DNA of 17,534 bases, taken from positions 1 to 17,534 of the forward strand of contig CADBMG010000024.1 in assembly GCA_902795745.1 (NCBI GenBank), given 5' to 3'. Position 1 is the stretch's first letter, and each line of letters starts with the position of its first letter. Shown piece after piece: positions 6,834 through 15,575 of this stretch. Under the pieces are notes generated by a model. That model was not told where the DNA came from. It did not search any database and worked only from the letters and a program-made list of their open reading frames with translations. This stretch comes from an uncultured Pseudomonadota bacterium (GTDB lineage Bacteria; Pseudomonadota; Alphaproteobacteria; RF32; CAG-239). The position numbers and the translations under genes are program-made.

Positions 6834-6872
6834 CTGCAATAGTGAAATGTGGATTGGATATTCGGAATATTA

Positions 6873-8138
6873 ATGTTTAAACAGTTGAAAAAAATCGGTC
6901 ATATTATTGCGATATGCACTTTTTTTATGTTTGCTTTAATGATTAAAAACGTATATGCTTCTGTGTTTGTGCATGATATGCGTATCGGTAATCAACCAAA
7001 CGGTGCACGCGTTGTTTTCGATATGAATCAAAAAGCGGACTATCGTGTTTTTCTGCTCGATTCGCCGCAACGTATTGTTGTCGATTTGGCTGATGCCAAT
7101 ATTGATAAATTATATACAAAGGCAAATAATCAGATTATCGCCGGAACACGTGTCGGAAAATTGCAAAACAACGATAAGCGTATAGTGATGGATTTATCGC
7201 GTCCGGCAGTTGTAAGCAAAGCATTTACCATTCCGCCGCAAGACGGAAAACCATGGCGTTTGGTTGTTGATATGAAAATGAGTTCCGGAGCGGAGTTTAA
7301 GTCACAAATTGGAAATCAACACGCTTTATCAAGCAATAAAATGTTCATGCCCGAAGAGGAAAAAGTTATCCAACCCGAAAAAAAACAATGGTGGCAATCT
7401 TCTTCATCGGAAAAAGCAAGTAATTCCAATAAACGCATTAATCGTAAGCGCATAGTTGTTTTAGATCCGGGGCACGGTGGTAAAGATCCGGGAGCAATAG
7501 GCGCTTATCACAAAACCTATGAAAAAAATATTACTTTGGCAATGGGAAAAGAATTGCAAAAAGTCCTGCGCGGCAAAGGATATATTGTTTATTTGACTCG
7601 TGATACCGATATTTTTATTCCATTGCGTCAGCGCATTAAAATTGCTCAAAAGTATAAAGCGGATTTATTTATGTCAATTCATGCCGATAGTGCAATTAAT
7701 CGCAGTGCGACAGGATTATCTGTTTATACCCTGTCGGATACTGCATCAGATAAAGAAGCGGCGGCTTTGGCAGAACGAGAAAATAAGGCGGATATTATAG
7801 GAGGTGTTGATTTAGGCGGTAACAGTAAGGAGGTTAATGATATTCTTATTTCTTTATCGCAGACTGATACACGTAACAAATCATCAAAATATGCCACTTA
7901 TTTGGTAAGTGAAATGGCAAAATATGTTAAATTGGTAAAAAATACCCATCGGTTTGCCGGCTTTGCGGTTTTGAAAGCTCCGGATATTCCGTCTGTTTTA
8001 TTGGAAATGGGTTATTTGTCGAACCGTACCGAAGAAGCCAATTTACGCCAACCGGCATATCGTAATAAGTTGGCACAGGCGGCAGCAAAAGCCATAGATC
8101 GCTATTTTCAGGATCCGGAAATAGCATCTAACTATTGA
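6873..8138 (+). CDS. amiC: N-acetylmuramoyl-L-alanine amidase (AmiC-type, AMIN + Amidase_3)
   Basis: 421 residues from ATG 6873. An in-frame GTG at 6849 would only add eight residues ahead of a good signal peptide (1-29, ending VYA). The enzyme cleaves the lactoyl-alanine amide bond of peptidoglycan, mainly to split daughter cells. An AMIN domain (about 30-135), which targets septal wall, is followed by a Ser/Lys linker and the Amidase_3 domain from about 193. The zinc ligands are H201 in DPGHGG, E217 in YEKNIT and H270 in SIHAD; the catalytic glutamate is E378 in LLEMGYLSN. The segment EAAALAERENKADIIGG matches the autoinhibitory helix region of division amidases, which need an EnvC/NlpD-type activator. 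It is the first gene of a plus-strand operon and is followed after 73 bases by mrcA. Confidence 0.93.
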   Translation: MFKQLKKIGHIIAICTFFMFALMIKNVYASVFVHDMRIGNQPNGARVVFDMNQKADYRVFLLDSPQRIVVDLADANIDKLYTKANNQIIAGTRVGKLQNNDKRIVMDLSRPAVVSKAFTIPPQDGKPWRLVVDMKMSSGAEFKSQIGNQHALSSNKMFMPEEEKVIQPEKKQWWQSSSSEKASNSNKRINRKRIVVLDPGHGGKDPGAIGAYHKTYEKNITLAMGKELQKVLRGKGYIVYLTRDTDIFIPLRQRIKIAQKYKADLFMSIHADSAINRSATGLSVYTLSDTASDKEAAALAERENKADIIGGVDLGGNSKEVNDILISLSQTDTRNKSSKYATYLVSEMAKYVKLVKNTHRFAGFAVLKAPDIPSVLLEMGYLSNRTEEANLRQPAYRNKLAQAAAKAIDRYFQDPEIASNY

Positions 8139-8165
8139 GATATTTTTATTGCAATTTTTTTTGAT

Positions 8166-8179
8166 TGTAATAAATTACA
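8166..8179. repeat. Short inverted repeat between amiC and mrcA
   Basis: TGTAAT (8166-8171), two A, ATTACA (8174-8179): a perfect 6-base palindrome around a 2-base centre, 32 bases before mrcA. Its half-sites GTAAT/ATTAC are the same as those of the inverted repeat at the amidase promoter, though the spacing differs (2 versus 5 bases). Confidence 0.4.
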
Positions 8180-8211
8180 GGCAAAGTTAACGTGAAATAT
8201 TGAGAGACTAA

Positions 8212-10623
8212 ATGCTGAGATTCTTATCCTACATGGCCAGTTTGGCGCTGTTTTTGTTTGTCATATTAATAGTAGTGATAACTTACGGGATAACTAAAAT
8301 AAATATTACTATTCCCGATTATCATCAGTTAGAGAATTATGAACCGCCGGTTACCACCCGTTTGTTTGCCGGTGATGGTCAGGTGATGATGGAATATGCC
8401 GCGGAAAAACGCTTGTTTGTACCGATTGAAAAGATTCCTGATTTGGTGAAAAATGCTTTTATCGCCGCGGAAGATAAGCATTTCTACAAGCATTCCGGTA
8501 TTGATTACTTAGGTATTATCCGTGCTGCTTTCGGTAATTTGCGTAAAATGGGGTCTGGCAAGCGTCCGGCCGGAGCATCAACCATAACTCAACAAGTGGC
8601 GAAAAACTTTTTGCTCAGTTCCGAACTTTCGTACATACGTAAGCTTAAAGAAGCGATATTGGCTCGTCGTATTAATAAGGCATTTTCGAAAGAACATGTT
8701 TTGGAACTTTATCTGAATGAAATCTATCTCGGTAACCGCGCCTATGGTGTTGCTGCCGCTGCGATGAACTATTTCGGTAAGGCTTTAGATGAATTGACGC
8801 TTGACGAAGTCGCCTATTTGGCGGCACTTCCGAAAGGTCCGAATAATTATAATCCGAAAACACATTATGATGCGGCAATTGCACGTCGTAATTGGGTAAT
8901 AGATAGAATGCTTGAAGACGGATACGTTACAGAAGAAATTGCTGCAGAAGCAAAAGAAAAGCCACTGCAGGTGGTGGAACGTAAAAGCGGATTTTTGAAA
9001 GATACTGAATATTACAGCGAAGAAGTGCGTCGTTCTATCAGTAATAACTTCGGTGACGAGGCATTGTATCAGGGCGGATTGATTGTTCGAACCACGGTTG
9101 ATCCGAAAATTCAGAGCATTGCTACCAAAGCATTCCGTAACGGACTTATAGCCTATGATCGCCGTCACGGATGGCGCGGAGCAACGGCAAAAATTGCAAT
9201 TGATGAAAACTATAAGGAAAGTTTGCAAAATACAAAATTACCGTCCGGAGCTGATGAAAGTTGGAAAAAATCCGTTGTTATTAAAGTAAATAAAGATAAG
9301 GCTGAAATTGAAACATTTGACGGTGCGACAGGGCAGATTTTGCTTAAAGATTTGAAGTGGGCGCGTTTCAAGGAAAAAGATAAAAATATCGGACCAATAC
9401 CGACATCGGTGGAACAGGTGCTGCATAAAGGCGATGTTATATATGCCGAAGAAGATGCCAAAAATAAAAATATTTATCAATTACGGCAGGTACCGATTGT
9501 CGAAGGCGGTATGGCTGTAATGGATCCCCATACCGGTAAAGTATTAGCATTGGTTGGTGGTTTTTCGTTTGCCAAATCTCAGTTTAATCGAGCCACACAG
9601 GCGTATCGACAAACAGGTTCAAGTTTTAAACCGTTTGTTTATCTGACAGCTCTTGAACAAGGCTATTCTCCTACCGATTTGATTTTAGATGCGCCGTTTG
9701 TTTTAGATCAGGGTGTAGGCATGCCTAAATGGAAGCCGGTTAATTTTTCTAAGAAGTTTTACGGCTTGATGACTTTAAGACGCGGTGTTGAATTATCCAA
9801 AAATCTGATGACTGTTCGCTTAGCTCAAGACATAGGTATGGATAAAGTGGTCGAAATGGCGCGCAGAGTAGGGGTTAATGATCATCTTCCGCCATACTTG
9901 TCGTCATCATTGGGAGCAGCAGACACTCGTGTGATTAATATGGTAAGTGCTTATTGTGTGATTGTGAACGGAGGTAAAAAAGTACCACCTTATATGATTG
10001 AACGTATTCAAGATCGCAAAGGACGTACTATATATAAACACGAACAAACACCTTGTCCGGAATGCACAGCGGATAGATGGAGTAATCAAAGTGCTCCAGA
10101 TTTTCATGTGATTCGTGAACAGGTTGTTGATCCGCTTTCGGCTTATCAAATGACATCCATTTTGGAAGGAGTTGCTACGCGTGGTACAGGTGCCAGACTT
10201 AACGGCTTACATCGTCACGTTGCCGGTAAAACTGGTACCACTAATGAAACAAAAGATGCGTGGTTTGTGGGCTTTTCTCCTGACTTGGTTGCCGGAGTTT
10301 ATGTCGGATTTGATGAACCTGAAAGTTTGGGACGAGCAGAAACCGGAGCCCAAGCGGCACTGCCTATTTTCTATGATTTTATGGAAGAAGCATTAAAAGA
10401 TGTTCCTAACACCAGTTTCCGCATTCCGGCAGGTATAAAATTGGTACGGGTAAATCCTCAAACCGGTAAGCCGTCATCGCCATCTGATAGAACGGTAATC
10501 ATTGAGGCCTTAAAACCTGACTTTGAGTTTTATAATCGGCAGCGGGTTATCGGTAACGGCGATTCTGATGTTGTAGGACCTGAGCAGGATAATGGCAGTT
10601 TGCAAATGGGAGGCGAATATTAA
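8212..10623 (+). CDS. mrcA: Penicillin-binding protein 1A (bifunctional transglycosylase/transpeptidase)
   Basis: 803 residues, typical for PBP1A. It polymerises lipid II into glycan strands and cross-links them in the periplasm. One N-terminal membrane anchor spans about residues 8-27. The GT51 domain has the catalytic E87 in AAEDKHFYKHSG, the GASTITQQVAKN motif (121-132) and E170 in LNEIYLGNRAYG. An inserted OB-like domain lies at about 315-425. The transpeptidase domain has S470 in TGSSFKP (SxxK), SKN at 529-531 and KTGT at 673-676; all key residues are present. Start: ATG 8212 with GAGAG five bases upstream. Its stop overlaps the start of prfB by one base (TAATG), so the two are co-transcribed. 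Confidence 0.96.
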   Translation: MLRFLSYMASLALFLFVILIVVITYGITKINITIPDYHQLENYEPPVTTRLFAGDGQVMMEYAAEKRLFVPIEKIPDLVKNAFIAAEDKHFYKHSGIDYLGIIRAAFGNLRKMGSGKRPAGASTITQQVAKNFLLSSELSYIRKLKEAILARRINKAFSKEHVLELYLNEIYLGNRAYGVAAAAMNYFGKALDELTLDEVAYLAALPKGPNNYNPKTHYDAAIARRNWVIDRMLEDGYVTEEIAAEAKEKPLQVVERKSGFLKDTEYYSEEVRRSISNNFGDEALYQGGLIVRTTVDPKIQSIATKAFRNGLIAYDRRHGWRGATAKIAIDENYKESLQNTKLPSGADESWKKSVVIKVNKDKAEIETFDGATGQILLKDLKWARFKEKDKNIGPIPTSVEQVLHKGDVIYAEEDAKNKNIYQLRQVPIVEGGMAVMDPHTGKVLALVGGFSFAKSQFNRATQAYRQTGSSFKPFVYLTALEQGYSPTDLILDAPFVLDQGVGMPKWKPVNFSKKFYGLMTLRRGVELSKNLMTVRLAQDIGMDKVVEMARRVGVNDHLPPYLSSSLGAADTRVINMVSAYCVIVNGGKKVPPYMIERIQDRKGRTIYKHEQTPCPECTADRWSNQSAPDFHVIREQVVDPLSAYQMTSILEGVATRGTGARLNGLHRHVAGKTGTTNETKDAWFVGFSPDLVAGVYVGFDEPESLGRAETGAQAALPIFYDFMEEALKDVPNTSFRIPAGIKLVRVNPQTGKPSSPSDRTVIIEALKPDFEFYNRQRVIGNGDSDVVGPEQDNGSLQMGGEY

Positions 10624-11745
10624 TGCGTGCAGATTTTTATAATTTGATAACGGAAATTGAGCAGTCACTTGCGTTGCTCAGGAGGTATCTTTGACTATGA
10701 TAACGCCGTATTACGCCGTGAAGAATTAGCTGTACTGACCGCAGATTCTGCTTTATGGGAAAATCCGGAAAAAGCGCAAAAATTGATGAGCGAAAAAAAC
10801 ATTTTGGAGCAGAATTTGCAACGTTATGAGGATTTTTCCGACAGTTTGCGTGATTACAAAGAAATGGAAGATTTTGCCGAAGAAAACGAAGATGAAGCAA
10901 TGCTTGAAGAATTGTCGCAAAATCTCACCGATTTGCGAGAAAACGCTAAGTATGCCGAATTAGAAGCACTGCTTTCCGGAGAAGTCGACGGTAATGATGC
11001 CTATTTGGAAGTTCACGCCGGTAGTGGCGGAACGGAGGCGATGGATTGGGCGCAAATGTTGCTCAGAATGTATACGCGTTGGGCAGAAAATAAAAATTAT
11101 AAGGTCGAAATTATCGAAGAAACTCCCGGAGATGTTGCCGGAATCAAATCGGCAACCATTAAAATAAGCGGACACAATGCATATGGTTGGCTCAAATCCG
11201 AAAGTGGTGTTCATCGTTTGGTACGTATTTCTCCGTTTGACAGTGCGGCACGTAGGCACACAAGTTTTGCTTCCATCGGGGTTTATCCTGTTGTAGATGA
11301 CAATATTCAGATTGATATTAATCCGGCAGATTGTCGCATAGATACTTATCGTGCAAGCGGAGCAGGCGGACAGCATATTAACAAAACTGATTCGGCAGTA
11401 CGTATTACGCATATTCCGACCGGTATTGTCGTATCAAGCCAGACGCAACGTTCGCAATTTCAAAACCGTGATAATTGTTGGAAAATGCTTCGTGCCAGAT
11501 TGTATGAAATAGAAATGCAAAAAAAAGCCGAGGCGGCACAGACAGCACGTGACAATCAGGGAGATAACGGTTGGGGATACCAAATTCGTTCATATGTTTT
11601 ACAGCCGTATCGTTTGGTAAAAGATTTACGTACTGAGGTGGAAACAGCTGATTGCAAAGCAGTGCTTGACGGAGATATAGATTTATTTTTGTCGGCAGCC
11701 TTGGCACAAAAAGTGCAGGGTGAAAATGCGATGAACGGGAGTTAA
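10623..11745 (+). CDS. prfB: Peptide chain release factor 2 (programmed +1 frameshift)
   Basis: RF2 releases the nascent chain at UGA and UAA stops. The gene is in two frames. ATG 10623 starts a 23-codon frame (MRADFYNLITEIEQSLALLRRYL) that hits TGA at 10692-10694; reading continues after a +1 slip on CTT (10689-10691) as GAC TAT GAT (10693 on), giving YLDYDNAV as in other RF2 proteins and about 373 residues in total. Visible motifs are the stop-codon-reading SPF (about 203-205) in RISPFDS and the catalytic GGQ (about 248-250) in SGAGGQHINKTDSAVRITH. Start: GGGAGG (10608-10613) nine bases upstream, inside mrcA. A caller that ignores frameshifting would start at TTG 10657 and give a wrong N-terminus. 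Confidence 0.97.
10680..10695 (+). promoter_or_regulatory. prfB recoding site (+1 frameshift with internal Shine-Dalgarno)
   Basis: AGGAGG (10680-10685), TAT, CTT, then TGA and C: the arrangement is the same as the classical prfB site, with the internal Shine-Dalgarno three bases before the CTT slip codon and a UGA-C stop context that RF2 reads poorly. When RF2 is scarce the ribosome pauses and shifts to +1; when abundant it terminates, giving autoregulation. Confidence 0.95.
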
Positions 11746-11748
11746 CAA

Positions 11749-14700
11749 ATGAAAAAACTTTCGCCGCAAACCTATTTTTTACGCAAGACATTGAATTATT
11801 TCGGCCTTGGCTTGCTGATTGTTTTATTGCTGTTTTTATGGACGCTGTATCGTGGTCCGGTATCAGTTCCGTATCTCAAACCTTATATTGTACAAGCACT
11901 GAATTATGACGAAAACGATTATGTGATAGATATTGAAGATGTTAATATTGAATTGGTTCGTTCCATTCAGCCGATTCGCGTAACCGCAAAAAATATAAGC
12001 GTTCAAAAGAAAGATGATACATTCAGCGTAACCGCTCCGAAATTATACATGTCATTCAGTTTGCGTGCTTTATTGAAAGGAATTATTGCTCCGAGCGATA
12101 TAAGCGTAAAAAATCCGGTCGTGACAATTCTGGCAACTTATGGTGTGGAAGAGGAGCACGCTAACGAAGCCAATAAAAAGAAACTGCAATTTTATGTAGA
12201 AAAGTTACGTGACTTCTTGAATAATTATAATTCACCTGAAAAGATATATCCTGAAAGTTACGTTAATAACATCAGCATCAGCGATGCGGAAGTCGAATTG
12301 CACGAGGTGGAATTAGGAAGAGAATGGATTCTTTCAGATTTATCTTTTGAGTTCAATCGCAACTTTATAAATATGGAAATCAACGCCAACGCATTGGTAA
12401 ATTTGAATGATAAAATTGCCTCAGCCGGTTTTGAGAGTACATATCACGGCAGTGCGGATAAACTGGATGTGGAGTTTTATTTTTCCGATTTAATTTTGTC
12501 GGATTTAATCGGAACATTCAACGAAACAACGGAAGAGAATATTTTTTCGACCATGAGTATCGAAATTCCGGTTAACGGCAAAATCAGCACAACGTTCAAT
12601 TTGATTGATATTTTGCAAAATCCGGAAGATACTGCGGATTATTTGAATGAAGCAATTGAAAAAATTGATTTTGAGTTAGATGGCGGACATGGTTACATTT
12701 CTTTCAATGGCGAAGAAAAGTATAATTATGATATTGATGAAATAGCCCTTTCCGGAGAAATAAACGGCGGAATTGATGAGATAAATATTACAAATGCCAC
12801 ATTTAAATTAGGCAATCAACAGGCTGAAATTTCTATGGAGGCCAGTGGATTTTCAACTTATTTTTGGGAAAATTCTCTCAAAGATATAGCGTTGCGTTTT
12901 ATGGTAGATGTTTCGGAATTTCCGCTTTCCGAGCTTTCTCGCTTTTGGCCGCGTTATGTCGCTGAACCGGCTTGGCAATGGTGTAAAGAGGGCCTGACTG
13001 GCGGGACGGTTAAAAACGGTAAATTTGTATTTGATTTTGGCTATGATAAAAAAAGAGAAAGCTGGGGATTGCTTAGCTTAAATGGTGCGGCTTACTTAAA
13101 TGACGGAGATTTATTTTATTTAGATGGCATGCCTTTGGTTAATCATATATACGGCACCGCACATTTTTCAACACACAATATTGCGATTGATATAGATAAA
13201 GGAGTCAGCGAAGGAGTTATTATTACCGGAGGTAAAGTAAATATTTATGATTTGGACAAAGATAGAAACTATATAAGCATTAATTTAATAGGTAATTCCA
13301 ATGTTGTTGATGCACTTAAACTGATAGATCATAAACCGTTGTACATAACTTCGAATATGGGTATAAAACCGAATGATATAGCAGGGCTTATTGATGTTAA
13401 ATTAAAACTTGATTTTGAACTTAAACAAGATTTAAATGCTAAAGAAATCAAAGTTGATGTTGATGCCAAATTACATGATATAAAAAGTGATAAATTAGTG
13501 GCAAATCATAATTTGAGTGCATCAGAAGCGACCTTAAAAGTAACTTCTAAGGGATGGGAGCTTGTTGCCGATGCTGCGTTTAACGATATTCCGGTTAAAC
13601 TATCAATGAATGAAGATTTTGCCAATAAGAACTATAAGAGTAAATGCAATATTTCATTTAAATTAGATGATAATGTTAAGAAAATGTTGGGACTTGATTG
13701 GGCATTTTTGCAAGCTCCTAATATGGAAGGATTTTCACTGGTTAATGCCGATGTTGTCGTCAACAAAAATGATACGGTAGATGTTACTTTGAAGGCTGAT
13801 TTACGGCATAACAGGCTGGATTATGCTTATCTTGGATTCGTAAAAGAATTAGGAATGCCGGCAGAAGCCAATGCCAAATTGCAGATGAAAAAAGATAAAA
13901 TTATTTCTGTGTCGCATATGAATATCATAAAATCCGGATTTACATTAATTGGAAATGCGGATATGTATGCTAACGGACGTGTTAAAACTATTGATATTTC
14001 ACAAATTAAGGGTCCGAAAACTTCTGCCCGCGCTAAAATCAATCTTTCCAATTCTGATATGCCGAATATTAAAGCAGAGATTTCAGGGGCATCATATGAT
14101 TTAACACCGCTATTTGATAAGTCTGATAATAAATATGAAAAGAAGGATTTGCCAGTAGCAGCTTCCAACGAAGATGATGGTTTGGAGAATTTCAATAATA
14201 CTGATATTATTATGACGGTTAACAGTTTGTGGACCAATAATACAACGCCGATAAAAAACTTTGCCGGCAGTGCCAAATTACGTCACGGTATCGGTCTTGA
14301 GGAAGTTCACATTGTAGGCAACTACGGTATAGATAAGTCGATTAAAATGAATTTGAATTACGCGCCACGCGGTGACAATGAACACTATTTATCAATAGAA
14401 AGTAATAATGCTGGCAGTACCTTAAAAGTGTTGCGTTTGTACGAAAATATGGTGGGCGGAACACTTAAAATTGAAGCGCGTCGGCAAAAGGATAAAAAAT
14501 TTGTTGGTCATGCAATTGTACGTGATTTCAGTATTCAAAATGCACCAGTTATGGCAAAATTGTTGTCGGTTGCATCTTTAACGGGGATGCTTGATTTATT
14601 AAAAGGTGATGGTTTAACATTTACCCATTTCAGTGCTCCGTTTGAGTATCACTATAGAACGCTGAAATTGAATCATGCCAAAGCGGAGGGTAATGTTGTA

Positions 14701-14976
14701 GGCATTACCACCATCGGAACATATAATCGTGCAACTGATGATATTACGATGCATGGAGTAATCGCTCCGGCATACAGTTTGAATAGATTTTTGGGTAAAA
14801 TACCGGTAGTCGGCAATTTGCTTTCGGGTAAAGACGGTACAATTTTTGCAGCCGATTATAATATTGAAGGCTCTGCAGATAATCCGGAAATTGATATTAA
14901 TTCTCTCTCGATCCTCAGTCCGAATTCCATGAAAGAATGGTATAACAAAAATTTCGGAAATGATGATGAAAATTAG
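11749..14976 (+). CDS. AsmA/YhdP-like large envelope protein (DUF3971 / AsmA_2 type)
   Basis: 1075 residues. A basic N-terminus and one membrane segment (about 16-33, NYFGLGLLIVLLLFLWTLY) are followed by a long, beta-rich periplasmic part. The stretch near residues 399-418 (RFWPRYVAEPAWQWCKEGL) matches the conserved motif of DUF3971/YhdP proteins, and the C-terminus (about 990-1065: HGVIAPAYSLNRFLGKIPVVGNLL, later NPEIDINSLSILSPN) matches the AsmA_2 end. AsmA-like proteins such as YhdP and TamB are thought to form bridges carrying phospholipid from inner to outer membrane; that role here is inferred from family. Start: ATG 11749 with GGGAG (11737-11741) seven bases upstream, four bases after the prfB stop. 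The 3' end overlaps the next gene. Confidence 0.85.
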   Translation: MKKLSPQTYFLRKTLNYFGLGLLIVLLLFLWTLYRGPVSVPYLKPYIVQALNYDENDYVIDIEDVNIELVRSIQPIRVTAKNISVQKKDDTFSVTAPKLYMSFSLRALLKGIIAPSDISVKNPVVTILATYGVEEEHANEANKKKLQFYVEKLRDFLNNYNSPEKIYPESYVNNISISDAEVELHEVELGREWILSDLSFEFNRNFINMEINANALVNLNDKIASAGFESTYHGSADKLDVEFYFSDLILSDLIGTFNETTEENIFSTMSIEIPVNGKISTTFNLIDILQNPEDTADYLNEAIEKIDFELDGGHGYISFNGEEKYNYDIDEIALSGEINGGIDEINITNATFKLGNQQAEISMEASGFSTYFWENSLKDIALRFMVDVSEFPLSELSRFWPRYVAEPAWQWCKEGLTGGTVKNGKFVFDFGYDKKRESWGLLSLNGAAYLNDGDLFYLDGMPLVNHIYGTAHFSTHNIAIDIDKGVSEGVIITGGKVNIYDLDKDRNYISINLIGNSNVVDALKLIDHKPLYITSNMGIKPNDIAGLIDVKLKLDFELKQDLNAKEIKVDVDAKLHDIKSDKLVANHNLSASEATLKVTSKGWELVADAAFNDIPVKLSMNEDFANKNYKSKCNISFKLDDNVKKMLGLDWAFLQAPNMEGFSLVNADVVVNKNDTVDVTLKADLRHNRLDYAYLGFVKELGMPAEANAKLQMKKDKIISVSHMNIIKSGFTLIGNADMYANGRVKTIDISQIKGPKTSARAKINLSNSDMPNIKAEISGASYDLTPLFDKSDNKYEKKDLPVAASNEDDGLENFNNTDIIMTVNSLWTNNTTPIKNFAGSAKLRHGIGLEEVHIVGNYGIDKSIKMNLNYAPRGDNEHYLSIESNNAGSTLKVLRLYENMVGGTLKIEARRQKDKKFVGHAIVRDFSIQNAPVMAKLLSVASLTGMLDLLKGDGLTFTHFSAPFEYHYRTLKLNHAKAEGNVVGITTIGTYNRATDDITMHGVIAPAYSLNRFLGKIPVVGNLLSGKDGTIFAADYNIEGSADNPEIDINSLSILSPNSMKEWYNKNFGNDDEN

Positions 14977-15445
14977 AAAACTCGGCGTAGATTTTCATGG
15001 TGTGATAAGCAAAAATCCTTCGCTGTTTAAGGAGATAATTTCTGAGGCATTTTTACGTAAAATCGAAGTACATATCATAAGCGGAGGACCTCGCAAATAT
15101 ATCGAACGTTATTTGTCGGAGCATCATATTTTATATCACAAATTGTGGTGCATTATTGACGAACCGGAAATTAATGAAAAGACCAGTTTTTTTGCTGATG
15201 GATCTTTTAAGGTTGACGATGTGTTATGGGATTCTGCAAAAGCAAAATATTGTGCCAATCATAACATAGATATACATATAGATGACAGTAAAATTTACGG
15301 CAGTTATTTTACAACTTCGTATTGTCAATATGTTGATGATTTACATGTTTTTACATGCGGCAACAATACGATTTCAACCAACCATTCGGTTGCGCAAATT
15401 TTTACTTTTCTTGAACAATGTGCAACCACAAAAATCTGCTCGTAA
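14966..15445 (+). CDS. Small HAD-like hydrolase with altered motif I (Asp-Phe-His)
   Basis: 159 residues from the third of three consecutive ATGs (14960, 14963, 14966). I chose 14966 because GGAA (14956-14959) then sits six bases upstream; it overlaps the AsmA-like gene by 11 bases, suggesting coupling. HAD motifs are recognisable: motif I LGVDFHGVIS near the N-terminus, motif II ISGG (about 38-41), a motif III lysine in DSAKAKYC (about 89-96) and motif IV HIDDSK (about 105-110). The nucleophile Asp is kept, but the second Asp of D-x-D, the general acid/base, is His. Cap insertion is minimal. Substrate is unknown; it could be a phosphatase with unusual chemistry, a nucleotidase-like protein, or inactive. 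It is the last gene of the operon, before a terminator. Confidence 0.75.
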   Translation: MKIRKLGVDFHGVISKNPSLFKEIISEAFLRKIEVHIISGGPRKYIERYLSEHHILYHKLWCIIDEPEINEKTSFFADGSFKVDDVLWDSAKAKYCANHNIDIHIDDSKIYGSYFTTSYCQYVDDLHVFTCGNNTISTNHSVAQIFTFLEQCATTKICS

Positions 15446-15494
15446 TTTTTGTTTTGTGTCTATAAAATTAATCATGTAATTTAAAAATAAAAAA

Positions 15495-15503
15495 TGATAT
15501 AAT
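15495..15503 (+). promoter_or_regulatory. Orphan extended -10 promoter-like site
   Basis: TGA followed by a perfect TATAAT (15498-15503) is an extended -10 element; the -35 position holds only TGTAAT (15475-15480). It lies after the HAD-like gene and points to the terminator at 15531-15563, with no gene between. The region is very AT-rich, so chance occurrence is likely. Confidence 0.25.
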
Positions 15504-15530
15504 ACTGTGTATAAGTCTATTTAAAAAATA

Positions 15531-15563
15531 AAAATACCTGCTCAAACGAACAGGCATTTTTTT
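15531..15563. terminator. Shared rho-independent terminator between convergent genes
   Basis: Stem arms 15531-15540 and 15551-15560 (core CCTG/CAGG) flank a 10-base loop. In minus-strand RNA the stem is a perfect 10 pairs (one G-U), followed by a U-rich tract, serving the DUF2934-like gene. In plus-strand RNA it has one A-C mismatch but ends in seven T (15557-15563), so it can also end the mrcA-prfB-AsmA operon. Confidence 0.85.
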
Positions 15564-15575
15564 ATATTTATCTTC

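Larger units (their letters stand above)
6423..6872. other. Divergent intergenic region between rne and the amidase operon
   Basis: These 450 bases hold the leader and promoter of rne on the minus strand and the amiC promoter on the plus strand. No convincing gene is present; the plus-strand open frame at 6565-6816 starts with TTG, lacks a ribosome site and has low-complexity composition. I could not fix the rne promoter. A second plus-strand TATAAT sits at 6663-6668 with a poor -35 (TTACCC, 6641-6646). Two hairpins lie in the rne leader and are listed separately. Confidence 0.6.

Noticed and set aside
8150..8175. ATTGCAA / TTGTAAT pairing with a T run as a terminator after the amidase gene
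   Set aside because: The T run lies in the loop, not after the stem, so it does not form a rho-independent terminator; mrcA is probably co-transcribed with the amidase.
10657..10692. A TTG-initiated N-terminus for prfB in the +1 frame
   Set aside because: The conserved RF2 start is in the zero frame from ATG 10623 with a good ribosome site, joined by the standard recoding signal; the TTG peptide has no resemblance to RF2.
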